Source: Streptomyces sp. NRRL WC-3742 (lineage in GTDB: Bacteria > Actinomycetota > Actinomycetes > Streptomycetales > Streptomycetaceae). Taken from it: a stretch of DNA of 49,527 nucleotides. Shown here piece after piece: positions 23,946 to 31,982 of the stretch (the stretch's first letter is position 1; every line of letters starts with the position of its first letter). A model generated the notes under the pieces. That model saw only the letters and a list, made by a program, of their open reading frames with translations. It was not told where the DNA came from and ran no database searches. The position numbers were made by a program, and so were the translations under genes. The DNA lies in NCBI RefSeq assembly GCF_000720635.1, contig NZ_JOCF01000062.1, positions 1 to 49,527 of the forward strand. Reading direction: 5' to 3'.

Positions 23946-25754
23946 CTACTCGTGCCCGCCCTCCGAGTCATCCTCGACGCCGTCGTTCGGCCCGACCCAC
24001 TTCAGCTCGACCCGGGGCTCGACGTCATACGCCTTCGTGCGCGAGTGGCCCCAGCGGCTGGCCGCCTTGGAGATCACGATCTGCCGGACGAAGAGGCTGA
24101 CGAACGTCCGGCGGGCGTCAAGGTCAGCGTCGTGCCACCAGCTCTCCTCCCCCAGAGGATCGGCGGTCGGGTCAGCCGGCAGCCACTCCGACAGCGGCAG
24201 CACCACGTCGTCCAGTTCGTGCAGACCACCGAGGCGGACGTCGGCGGCAGCGATCCGGCCCTCGATCCGGGCCTTCTTTGCGAGGAAGCGCTCGCGGCCC
24301 ATCCTGCCGCTGTAGACGTTCGCGTCGAGGTCGTCGTACAGCTCGCCCAACGCGCGTTCCGCGTCCACCCTCTCCGCGATCAGCGCATTGCGCTCGGCTG
24401 CCGTCGCCGGGTTCTCCTGCGACCGCGCGAAGGTCCTGGTGGCCTCGGCGATGACGGGCAGCACCTCGGGGTCGTCCTCGGCCGAGCGGATCAGCGCGAA
24501 GATCCGCCGGGCTACGTGCTCGTCCAGGTGCTTCAGCATGACGGCGTTACCGCCCTCGTGCTCGCCTTCCGTAGCAACGCCCGGCGCTCGGGTGCAGCGG
24601 TAGACGGGCTTGACCTTCGGGTCGGTGGCGGCGGCGTTCAGGCTGGTCATCGGGCGTCCGCACTCGCAGGTGAGGACCGGTTCCCTGTCCGTGTTCTTCA
24701 GGCTGGCCAGCAGGGACGTGCCGCGCGAGAGCCCCTGTCCGCGTCCACGGCCCGCGAGCCAGTCCTGCAGGTCGTACCACTCGTCGGGCGGGATGATCGG
24801 CTCGCAGATCATGATGGGGCGGCCCTCCTCGTCCCGGTTGATCCGGTAGCCCTCGACGGTCTTCGTCCTCGTGCCGTCCTCCTTCACCTTGTAGATCGTC
24901 TCGGCGCTCATGCCCGCGATGACCGGGTTGATCAGGATTCCCTTGAGGGTCCGGCTGTGCCACTGCGAGTCGGCGCGATCCTTGCCGATGCGCTGGCCCT
25001 TCGTCTCGACGCCGCGCACGTTCATGTCAGTGCAGATCCCCGACAGCGAACCCGGGTGTTTCTTCCCCGGCTTGATCGGCTTGTCCCTGTGGGCTTTGAT
25101 CGTCGCCCAGACCTCTCGGAGGTTCTTCGTCTCGTCGTCCTCGTGGCGCAGAACGTAGATCACGAGCTTGCCGCGGATCTCCTTCTCCGCGCGGAGACCG
25201 TAGGTCGGGGCACCACCGAGCCAACTCCCCGCATCACGCTGGGCGGCCTTCACGTCCCGAACGGCCTCGCTCTTGTTCTGGGACTCCTGGTGAGCGGCGT
25301 CCAGGCGCATGATCAGATAGATCAGCGCCATGTTGTCCCCGGGCGGGAAGACGCCCTCCATCACGCTGACGATGGTGATCCCGAGCCGGTGCAGCTCCGT
25401 GACGACCGGGATCGCGTCCATCACCTCGCGCCGCGAGAACCGGCTGACGTTGTAGACGATGAGGACCTGGAAGAGGCCGGCCCGCGCGTCCGCGAGCATC
25501 CGCTCGAAGTCCTCGCGCTCCGCGTCCGGGTCCCAGCCGGAGATACCGATGTCCTCGTAGTGACGCCGGAAGGTGCCCCAGTTGGCCGACGCTTCCTCGT
25601 TCTTGTCCCGCTGGGTCTGCGGCGACGCCTCAGTACGGTCCGCCTTGGCAGAGGACTGCCGGACGTAGCTCACCACGATCCGGTTGACGGCGGCGATCAG
25701 CTCGGGGTCCACCTCGGCCGACTGGCGCGGGATGGTTCGTACAGGGGCGTTCAC
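23946..25754 (-). CDS. Large serine recombinase (integrase), ~602 aa
   Basis: Catalytic domain opens IVVSYVRQSSAKAD, with the nucleophile serine at ~34 when the GTG at 25754 is used. Also visible: SPQTQRDKNE, DIGISGWD, YNVSRFSRRE, EGVFPPGDNMALIYLIMRLD. Then comes the recombinase domain (GGAPTYGLRAEKE, LKGILINPVIAG), a zinc-ribbon domain (LTCECGRPM ... YRCTRAPG) and a helical coiled region (~440-520). An in-frame ATG at 25877 would extend the protein across the att junction and is unlikely. It integrates the element into nth; the adjoining att site and the RDF complete the module. Confidence 0.95.
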   Translation of the reverse strand: MNAPVRTIPRQSAEVDPELIAAVNRIVVSYVRQSSAKADRTEASPQTQRDKNEEASANWGTFRRHYEDIGISGWDPDAEREDFERMLADARAGLFQVLIVYNVSRFSRREVMDAIPVVTELHRLGITIVSVMEGVFPPGDNMALIYLIMRLDAAHQESQNKSEAVRDVKAAQRDAGSWLGGAPTYGLRAEKEIRGKLVIYVLRHEDDETKNLREVWATIKAHRDKPIKPGKKHPGSLSGICTDMNVRGVETKGQRIGKDRADSQWHSRTLKGILINPVIAGMSAETIYKVKEDGTRTKTVEGYRINRDEEGRPIMICEPIIPPDEWYDLQDWLAGRGRGQGLSRGTSLLASLKNTDREPVLTCECGRPMTSLNAAATDPKVKPVYRCTRAPGVATEGEHEGGNAVMLKHLDEHVARRIFALIRSAEDDPEVLPVIAEATRTFARSQENPATAAERNALIAERVDAERALGELYDDLDANVYSGRMGRERFLAKKARIEGRIAAADVRLGGLHELDDVVLPLSEWLPADPTADPLGEESWWHDADLDARRTFVSLFVRQIVISKAASRWGHSRTKAYDVEPRVELKWVGPNDGVEDDSEGGHE

Positions 25755-25772
25755 CCGGCCGAGTCTATCGAC

Positions 25773-25879
25773 CTGATGTGCGAACCCCGTGAGCCTCCCC
25801 GAGGGCGCTGAGCTGGACGGTTGCCACCGGCCTTCAGGCCGCAGCTGCGAATTTCTGTCGTTCTGATGTGTGAACACCG
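25773..25879. other. Right attachment region (attR) inside nth
   Basis: On the minus strand nth runs normally through N-A-F-G-V (codons ending near 25876), then switches to [16 protein letters not shown] instead of the expected PGITVDTH, so the crossover is at about 25868-25877. The motif CTGATGTGTGAACACCG at the junction (25863-25879) recurs as CTGATGTGCGAACCCCG 90 bp inside (25773-25789), an attP-arm-like direct repeat. The exact core needs the off-window attL. Confidence 0.7.
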
Positions 25880-26358
25880 AACGCGTTGCCCAGGACGACG
25901 TTGGCGGTCTTGCGGCCGACGCCGGGCAGGGTCACCAGGTCGGCGAGGCGGCCGGGGACCTCGCCGCCGAACTCGTCGCGCAGGGCGGCGGAGAGGCCGA
26001 TCAGGGACTTCGCCTTGTTCCGGAAGAACCCGGTCGGACGGATGATCTCCTCCAGCTCCTCCGGGTTCGCCGCCGCCATGTCCTCGGGCGTCGGGTACTT
26101 CGCGAACAGGGCCGGGGTGGTCTGGTTGACCCGCAGGTCGGTGGTCTGCGCCGACAGCACGGTGGCCACCAGCAGCTGGAACGGGTTGTCGAAGTCCAGC
26201 TCGGGGTGCGCGTACGGATACAGCTCCGCCAGTTCCCGGTTGATCCTGCGCGCCCGCCGCACCATCGCCAGATGCGACTCCGGCTTCCTCGGTTTCACCG
26301 CCGCCTTCTTCACGGCCGGCTTCGGCGCCGCCGCCTTCCGGACCTTGCTCTCTGCCAT
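25834..26358 (-). pseudogene. nth: Endonuclease III truncated by the element (chromosomal 5' half)
   Basis: 174 codons: basic tail, then [40 protein letters not shown], and the helix-hairpin-helix [14 protein letters not shown] with the catalytic lysine of the GVGRK loop. The catalytic Asp (V-D-T-H motif) and the four cysteines of the iron-sulfur cluster are missing because the frame is cut at the att junction and ends with 12 foreign residues. The product should be inactive on its own. The promoter side is intact, so it may still be transcribed and produce a DNA-binding fragment. Confidence 0.9.
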
Positions 26359-26530
26359 GCGGGAAGGCTACGCCGAACCACAGGCCCTCTGGCGGCGGAT
26401 CAGCCACAAGCCGCTCGCAGGAAGCACCGCGCCGCCAGTTGCGCCGATCCGCGCCGAAGTACGCCGGTTGGTACCAGGTAGCGCCCGATCTCGACTCACT
26501 GTCCGGGGCTACCCGGCAAGACGGGCCCCA
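26281..26530. repeat. Right copy of direct repeat (nth 5' end and upstream)
   Basis: Counterpart of 1-250: seven mismatches over the first 170 bp, then a ~20-bp length difference. This copy is continuous with the chromosomal genes to the right, so it is the resident one. Confidence 0.85.
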
Positions 26531-26641
26531 GAGGAAGGAAACGGCCTGCGAAACACATCGACCTGGGGTGATGCCGTCGGCGCCCGGTGTTGAAACGGGG
26601 ACCACCTGTGAAACACCGACTTGCGGTGGGGCCGAGGCGCG

Positions 26642-27289
26642 TCAGGGGTTGTTCAGGTAGGTGAGAACGGCGAGGACGCGGCGGTTGTTGTTGTCGTCAT
26701 CGGTGATGCCGAGTTTGCCGAACAGGGAGGTGGTGTACTTGCTGATGGCACTTTCGCTGAGGAAGAGCCGTTGGCCGATGGCCTGGTTGGACAGCCCTTC
26801 GGCCATGAGGCCGAGCACGGAGTGTTCGCGTTCGGTGAGCCGTTCGAGCCGTCGGTACGAGGATCCGCTGGACAGTAGTTTGGCGATGACGGCCGGGTCC
26901 ATGGCGGTCCCGCCGGCGGCGACGCGTTCCAGGGCGTCGATGAACTGACCGGCGTCGAAGACGCTCTCTTTGAGGAAGTAGCCGATGCCACCGGCGCCGT
27001 CGGCCAGGAGTTCGCGGGCGTACAACTGCTCGACGTACTGGGAAAGGATGAGGACCGGCAGCCCGGCCAGTTCGCTGCGGGCGGCAAGAGCCGCCCGCAG
27101 GCCCTCGTCCGACTGGGTCGGCGGCATGCGGACGTCGACGACGGCAACATCCGGCCGCCACGTCAACAGCGCATCCAGCGTCTCGGGTCCGGTGGCTGCG
27201 GTCGCCACCACCTGGTGTCCATATGCCTCGATGAGGCGAACCATCCCGTCACGCAGGAGGTAGAGGTCTTCGGCTACGACGATTCGCAC
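26642..27289 (-). CDS. LuxR/NarL-type response regulator, 215 aa
   Basis: Receiver domain: IVVAEDLYLLRDGM (acidic pocket), VAVVDVRMPPT with the phospho-acceptor Asp at ~50, LILSQYV (Thr/Ser switch), and the final Lys in GIGYFLKESV. C-terminal HTH_LuxR: LTEREHSVLGLMAEGLSNQA, IGQRLFLSESAISKYTTSLF, KLGI. It overlaps the 3' end of the upstream kinase gene by 16 bp, so the two form a co-translated two-component pair. Targets unknown; the small membrane protein gene divergent from the kinase is a natural candidate. Confidence 0.93.
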   Translation of the reverse strand: MRIVVAEDLYLLRDGMVRLIEAYGHQVVATAATGPETLDALLTWRPDVAVVDVRMPPTQSDEGLRAALAARSELAGLPVLILSQYVEQLYARELLADGAGGIGYFLKESVFDAGQFIDALERVAAGGTAMDPAVIAKLLSSGSSYRRLERLTEREHSVLGLMAEGLSNQAIGQRLFLSESAISKYTTSLFGKLGITDDDNNNRRVLAVLTYLNNP

Positions 27290-28533
27290 GGCACCATCAT
27301 CCTCATCCGGGTCGGGCCGCCTTCCGGACTGGTGATCTTTAGGGCGCCGTCGAAGACCGCGAAGCGGCGGCGCAGCCCCGCGAGTCCGCCGTCGGCTCGC
27401 AGGCCGGCTCCACCGCGGCCGTTGTCTTCGACATCGATGACGATGCCGGTGTCGTCCTGGGTGATGGAGATCCGGACCTGGGTCGCCCGGGCGTGCTTGG
27501 CCGCGTTGGTCAGCAGTTCGGCGATGGCGAAATACAGGGCGGACTCGATCGGCGGGTCCAGGCTGAGTTGAAGGTCTGCGCTGACAACCGCTTCGAGCGG
27601 GCTGTCCAGGGCAAGAGCGCGAACGGCATCGATGAGCCCGCGGTCGTTCAGCACGGGCGGGTTGATTCCCTGGACCAGTTCGCGGAGCTCGGTCAGTGAC
27701 GCGATGGCACCGGCCCGCGCTTCCCGCATCAGCGTCCTGGCCTGGTCAGGGTCGGTTTCCATCAGCTTCTCCGCAGTCGCCAAAGAGAGCCCGAGCCCGA
27801 CCAGGCGGGCCTGCGCCCCGTCGTGCAGGTCCCGCTCGATCCGGCGGATCTCGGCGGCCTGGGCGATCGTCGCATCCGCGCGCTGGGCAGTCAGCTCGTC
27901 CACCCGGTCCGCCAGTGCCATCGCGGGTGACGGGCGCAGGAAGCGGACGGCCACCGGCTCGACACACCGCCAGGCATACGGGGCGCCGGCGACGGCCACG
28001 ACCAGGCCGAGCGCCCCGACGACGCGCGCGGCGGGCTCCGGTCGACCGAGCCCGAGGACCGCCACGACCACCCCGGCCGGCGGGAGGGACGCGACCACGC
28101 CCGCGGTGAGCGGCGCGATCGCCGTGAACCGGAGGTCGCGCCAGTTGGCGGGGTCGCTCCACCGGACCCGCCACTTCTGATCGAAGAGGGCATCGCGGCG
28201 GGTGCGCTCGTAGCCGAAGCCGTTCCACCAGTACCCGGTGGACATCCGCGTCACCGGCCCGGCCTGCCGGTATCCGGCGGGGATGACGGTGGCCGTCCAC
28301 CTCGCGACGAGGAAGCGGACCATCCGGCAGACCGGGCGGGACAGGGCGGGCGTGCACCCGCACACCAGCACGACCGGGGCAACCCACGACCACGGGTTTC
28401 CCGCTCCCCACCAGATCCCCAGTGCCACGGCGGCGGCCCACACGGCCGGGACCAGCATGCTGATGACCGCCACGACGCACGCCCGTACGAACCCCACGCC
28501 GACGCGCGCCAGCCACGAACTCAGCTGTCTCAT
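27274..28533 (-). CDS. Sensor histidine kinase (HisKA_3 type), 419 aa
   Basis: Start at ATG 28533 (MRQLSSWLARVG), not the longer frame. Two hydrophobic segments near 8-55 (FVRACVVAVISMLVPAVWAA, and APVVLVCGCTPAL), a ~70-residue extracytoplasmic or re-entrant loop with aromatic residues (GYWWNGFGYERTR), and two more membrane segments at ~120-170. Dimerisation/phosphoacceptor motif: EIRRIERDLHDGAQARLVGL. HATPase: ELLTNAAKHARATQVRI, VEDNGRGGA, GLAGLRRRF. It phosphorylates the overlapping LuxR regulator. Confidence 0.93.
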   Translation of the reverse strand: MRQLSSWLARVGVGFVRACVVAVISMLVPAVWAAAVALGIWWGAGNPWSWVAPVVLVCGCTPALSRPVCRMVRFLVARWTATVIPAGYRQAGPVTRMSTGYWWNGFGYERTRRDALFDQKWRVRWSDPANWRDLRFTAIAPLTAGVVASLPPAGVVVAVLGLGRPEPAARVVGALGLVVAVAGAPYAWRCVEPVAVRFLRPSPAMALADRVDELTAQRADATIAQAAEIRRIERDLHDGAQARLVGLGLSLATAEKLMETDPDQARTLMREARAGAIASLTELRELVQGINPPVLNDRGLIDAVRALALDSPLEAVVSADLQLSLDPPIESALYFAIAELLTNAAKHARATQVRISITQDDTGIVIDVEDNGRGGAGLRADGGLAGLRRRFAVFDGALKITSPEGGPTRMRMMVPCESS

Positions 28534-28683
28534 GATCTTCCTTCGCTTTCCGTCCGGTGCCCCCACTGTGCACCGCGCGGAGCCCGCTGCGGCCCTGGTG
28601 GGCCGAGGAGTGGGGCTGGCCCCACCCACCCGTGGGTCCAGACGGATACCGCGTCGGCCTGGCGCCTCTTAGCGTCGGTGAGC

Positions 28684-29121
28684 ATGGAAACCAAGAAGCA
28701 CACGACTGAGGCGGCACTCCTCAACGGCCCCCGCACCCAAGATGCCTTCGACACGGCGAAGAACAGCGTCAAGGTCTACGGCGCAATCAGCGCCGTCGCC
28801 CTCCTGGCGGTCATCGTGGTGTCGAGCGGCGGTCATATGGTGAACACGTTCATGTGGGTCCGGGCAGTCCTGCTGCCTGTAGTCGCCGTGCTGGTCTACC
28901 GGATGACCGTCTCCGCTTCCCGAGGATCTCGACGGGCCTTCGAGCGGGTGAGCGCCCTCGCCGTCATCATGCCGATCGCGATCATCGGCGTCGACCTGAT
29001 CCCGGATGTCTGCCCGCTGTGGTACGCCGTGATGCAGGCCGTCTGCATGCCGCCCATCGTCCGAGTCGCGTTCATCACCCGCGGCTCCGCACTGCGCGCC
29101 GCCTTCCCCAAGTCACGCTGA
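28684..29121 (+). CDS. Small integral membrane protein, 145 aa
   Basis: ATG at 28684 (METKKHTTEAALLNG), divergent from the kinase gene across ~150 bp. Four hydrophobic segments: VYGAISAVALLAVIVVSSGG, FMWVRAVLLPVVAVLVYRMT, ALAVIMPIAIIGVDLIPDVC, and LWYAVMQAVCMPPIVRVAFI. Function unknown. Divergence from the two-component pair suggests it is the system's regulated output or its sensor partner. Confidence 0.75.
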   Translation: METKKHTTEAALLNGPRTQDAFDTAKNSVKVYGAISAVALLAVIVVSSGGHMVNTFMWVRAVLLPVVAVLVYRMTVSASRGSRRAFERVSALAVIMPIAIIGVDLIPDVCPLWYAVMQAVCMPPIVRVAFITRGSALRAAFPKSR

Positions 29122-29351
29122 CCGGACGGGATGTCCTCCGCGGTGAGCGGCGAGACGACCAGCTCCCCGATCCGAGAACACCCTGGCGGCCATCGGCCCT
29201 CCCACCCCACTCGACCGACGCCGACGACGAGCACCACTACTACCCGGCCAGGCAAGGGGGACAGGCAAAAATCCCCGAACTCCGCTGGGCGGTAGCAGTC
29301 CCGAGGAAAATGGATTGCTTGGGGACCGCAGTCCACCGTTGGCTTGGCAAC

Positions 29352-29891
29352 ATGACTGAACTGCGTACCGATCGCCTCATCCTCCGTCGATGGCAGGACT
29401 CTGACCTTGAACCGTGGGCAGCGATGAATGCCGATCCCGAGGTCCGGGAGCACCTGTGTGACCTGCTGACCCGTGAACAGAGCGATGCCTCCGTGGCAAG
29501 GTTCCAGACAGCGTTCGACGAGCGAGGTTACGGGTGGTGGGCGGTCGAAGTATCGGCGACCGGCGAGTTCATCGGCTTCGCAGGCTTGGACCAGGTGGAT
29601 GACGGCATGTCGTTCACGGGGGTGGAGATCGGTTGGAGGCTCGCTCGTTCAGCCTGGGGCCAGGGCTACGCTACCGAGGCCGCCGTGGTGGTCCTGTCCT
29701 TCGGCTTTGAGGCCCTTGGACTCCCCGAGATCCTGGCGGTAACGACAGCCACCAACCTCCGTTCCCAGGCGGTCATGCGCCGGATCGGCATGACGCGAGA
29801 TCCCGCTGACGACTTCGACGACCCCACCGCGCCCGAGGGACCGTTGCGCCGGAATGTGCTGTATCGGATCGCCCTGGGTACGAAGATGTGA
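29352..29891 (+). CDS. GNAT acetyltransferase (RimJ/RimL-like), 179 aa
   Basis: ATG at 29352: MTELRTDRLILRRWQDSDLE is the standard opening of the Acetyltransf_3 family. The acetyl-CoA loop is LARSAWGQGYATEAA (Q/R-x-x-G-x-G/A), followed by LPEILAVTTATNLRSQAVMR and RIGM. No ribosome site is evident, and the substrate (protein N-terminus or a small amine) cannot be deduced. It stands alone. Confidence 0.85.
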   Translation: MTELRTDRLILRRWQDSDLEPWAAMNADPEVREHLCDLLTREQSDASVARFQTAFDERGYGWWAVEVSATGEFIGFAGLDQVDDGMSFTGVEIGWRLARSAWGQGYATEAAVVVLSFGFEALGLPEILAVTTATNLRSQAVMRRIGMTRDPADDFDDPTAPEGPLRRNVLYRIALGTKM

Positions 29892-30219
29892 CGCTCCGCG
29901 TTCGGTCGCCTGATCACGCGGCGAGAGCGGGTCTGGCCGCCCCAGCGGAGGCCCTTCTCGCTGCGGACACGGGCCCGTTCGCGGCGCTGAAGCCGCCGGC
30001 GGGCTGAGGCTGTCCTCATGGGCCCGCGTTGTCCAGCCCTCTCCAGATCGCGGGCGGCAACGGACATGCCGATGTGCTTCCGGCTGCACCACCATGGCAG
30101 GCAACGGCATTCCTGCCGCACCGAACGCGTTACCGAGGGCCGGTGGCGCCGCTTCCGGATGCTCCGTACGCTCCAAGATCGAAACGGATCGGCGGGCGTG
30201 AGGGCTGGAGGAGGAGGGC
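29892..30219. other. Intergenic, no supported gene
   Basis: 328 bp in which both strands have open frames but none with a ribosome site, a clear start or a recognisable motif. A purine-rich GGAGGAGGAGGGC run at 30208-30220 is the ribosome site of the next gene. Confidence 0.4.
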
Positions 30220-30636
30220 GTGGGGGAGGACGCGAGGCGGTGGGTCCGCGTGCCGGTCGGGGCGGAGGCGCAGCGGTGGGCCGCGAGGGGGCGGTGCCGG
30301 AGGGTGCTGCTGGTCGTCCACAACGTGACCTCGGCGACCCGGCTGCTGGACGTGCTGCCGCTGTTCCGGGACGACCTGCGGGTGCAGGTGCTGGCGACCT
30401 GCACGGGGTCGTCGCCGTTCCAGGCGGGGGTGGCGGAGCTGCTCGAGGCGACGGGGGTGCCGGTCCTGCCGTGGGAGCAGGCGCTGGCGACTCCGGTGGA
30501 CCTGGCGATCTCGGCCAGTTACGGCGGCCAACTCGACGAGATACAGGGGAAGTTGGTCGTACTGTCGCATGGCGTTGGATACAATAAGAAGCTCACCACA
30601 CCGGACACCGGACACCGGACACCGGACACCGGGTGA
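30220..30636 (+). CDS. N-terminal part of a split GT-B-like (glycerophosphotransferase-type) protein
   Basis: GTG at 30220 after a strong GGAGGAGG. The 138 codons give a Rossmann-like start (RRVLLVVHNVTSATRLLDVL, LRVQVLATCTGSSPF) and the VVLSHGVGYNKKL motif typical of CDP-glycerol-transferase/GT-B-like N-domains. The frame then enters five ACACCGG repeats (30598-30632) and stops at TGA 30634-30636. The remainder of the same protein follows in another frame from 30633. The two halves would form one ~586-aa protein if the repeat number were a multiple of three. The stop and the next GTG overlap as GTGA, so coupled translation of two halves is also possible. Confidence 0.7.
   Translation: MGEDARRWVRVPVGAEAQRWAARGRCRRVLLVVHNVTSATRLLDVLPLFRDDLRVQVLATCTGSSPFQAGVAELLEATGVPVLPWEQALATPVDLAISASYGGQLDEIQGKLVVLSHGVGYNKKLTTPDTGHRTPDTG
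30598..30632 (+). repeat. Five tandem copies of ACACCGG inside a coding region
   Basis: Exact 7-bp repeats: 30598-30604, 30605-30611, 30612-30618, 30619-30625, 30626-30632. With five copies the upstream frame ends in TPDTGHRTPDTG-stop. With three or six copies it would read in frame into VTGVFGLGPEW. A unit length not divisible by three in coding DNA is the classic layout of a slippage switch. Confidence 0.9.
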
Positions 30637-31982
30637 CGGGGGTCTTCGGCCTCGGGCCTGAATGGGTCCTCTCCGGGGGCACGCCGGTCGCGGACGCCAT
30701 GGTGTTCTCCCACCCCGAACAGATCGACCGCCTCGCCGAAGCCTGCCCCGAGGCGCTGCCGACCGCCGTCCTCGCCGGCGACCCCTGCTACGACCGCATC
30801 CTCGCCGCCCGCCACCACCGCGACCGCTACCGCCGCGCCCTCGGCGTCCACCCCGGCCAGCGGCTCGTCCTGCTGAACTCCACGTGGAACCCCACGGGCC
30901 TGTTCGGCGACGCCGGCCCCGAGGACGTCCTCCCCCTCCTCCTGCCCCGGCTGACCTCCGAACTGCCCGCCGACGAGTACCGGGTGGCCGCCGTCCTCCA
31001 CCCCAACATCTGGCACGGCCACGGCCCCGGCCAGGTCCGCCTCTGGCTCGACCGGGCCCGCCGCGCGGGCCTCGCCCTCGTCGACCCCGTCGACGGCTGG
31101 CGCCAGGCCCTCATCGCCGCCGACCTCGTCCTGGGCGACTTCGGGTCCGTCAGCTACTACGCGGCCGCCCTCGGCACCCCCGTCCTGCTCGGCGCCGCCC
31201 ACCTGGACGGCCTCGGCGAAACCTCCCCGGTCGCCGCCTTCGTCCGTACCGCGCCCCGCCTCGACCCGTACGGCGTGCTGCTGCCCCAGTTGGAGAAGCT
31301 GCTCGCCGAACACCGCCCCCTGCCGGGGCCCGCCGAGTCCACCACCTCGGCGCCCGGCCGGTCGGCGGCGCTGCTGCGCGGCCTGTTCTACCGGCTGATC
31401 GGCATCCCCGAACCGCCCGGCCCCGCGCTGCTCGACCCGCTGCCGCTGCCCCCGTACGAACCGCCGCTGCGCACGGCGCCGCTGCGCGTGCTCACCCGCA
31501 CCGCCGCGGACGGCGCCATCGCCGTGCAGCGCTTCGCGGACCCCCGCTACGAGCCCGAGGGCGAGGCCGAGGAAGCGGAGAGCCACCTCGCCGTGCACGA
31601 GGACACCCTCGACCCGGGCGCGCTGGACCTCGCCGACGTCATCCTCCGGTACGGCGCGGCCGACGACCCGCGTCTGGGACCGCCGTACGCCTGGGCGGCC
31701 GAGGTGCTCGCCCGCCACCCCGGCGCCTCGCTGGCCGCGTACGTCACCGGGCCGCGCGAGTGCCAGGTGCTGCACCGCGACGGGCTGCGGCTGCACCTGT
31801 CGGCGGAGGGGGACGCGGAGGGGGACCCGGCCGACCCGGCCGCGTACGCCTCGGCGCTGCACGCCCAGCTGTCCGCCCACCCGTACCCCCAGGACACGCT
31901 GACGGTTCGGACCGGGGCGGGCGTTCAGCGGGTCAGCGTGGTTCCGGCGTGCACCGATCGCGGAGGTCGGCCAGGTAGGTGA
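30633..31982 (+). CDS. C-terminal part of the split GT-B-like protein, 449 aa
   Basis: Reads from GTG 30633 (VTGVFGLGPEWVLSGG). Features: DAMVFSHPEQIDRLAEACPE, the nucleotide-binding-like LVLLNSTWNPTGLFG and HPNIWHGHGPGQ, and ADLVLGDFGSVSYYAAALGT, where the D-F-G-S-V-S loop matches the C-domain of glycerophosphotransferase-like GT-B enzymes. The last ~150 residues are specific to actinomycetes and Glu/Ala-rich. The 3' end overlaps the convergent NB-ARC gene by 50 bp. Activity would need the N-terminal half in trans or a frame-restoring repeat change. Confidence 0.7.
   Translation: MTGVFGLGPEWVLSGGTPVADAMVFSHPEQIDRLAEACPEALPTAVLAGDPCYDRILAARHHRDRYRRALGVHPGQRLVLLNSTWNPTGLFGDAGPEDVLPLLLPRLTSELPADEYRVAAVLHPNIWHGHGPGQVRLWLDRARRAGLALVDPVDGWRQALIAADLVLGDFGSVSYYAAALGTPVLLGAAHLDGLGETSPVAAFVRTAPRLDPYGVLLPQLEKLLAEHRPLPGPAESTTSAPGRSAALLRGLFYRLIGIPEPPGPALLDPLPLPPYEPPLRTAPLRVLTRTAADGAIAVQRFADPRYEPEGEAEEAESHLAVHEDTLDPGALDLADVILRYGAADDPRLGPPYAWAAEVLARHPGASLAAYVTGPRECQVLHRDGLRLHLSAEGDAEGDPADPAAYASALHAQLSAHPYPQDTLTVRTGAGVQRVSVVPACTDRGGRPGR

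Noticed and set aside
1..25870. Self-transmissible AICE or prophage
   Set aside because: No FtsK/TraB translocase, no type IV secretion gene, no capsid, portal, terminase or tail gene was found. The relaxase/MobC set fits mobilization in trans.
25751..26605. 284-aa minus-strand frame across the att site and nth
   Set aside because: It is a shadow of the nth and integrase frames with no motif of its own.
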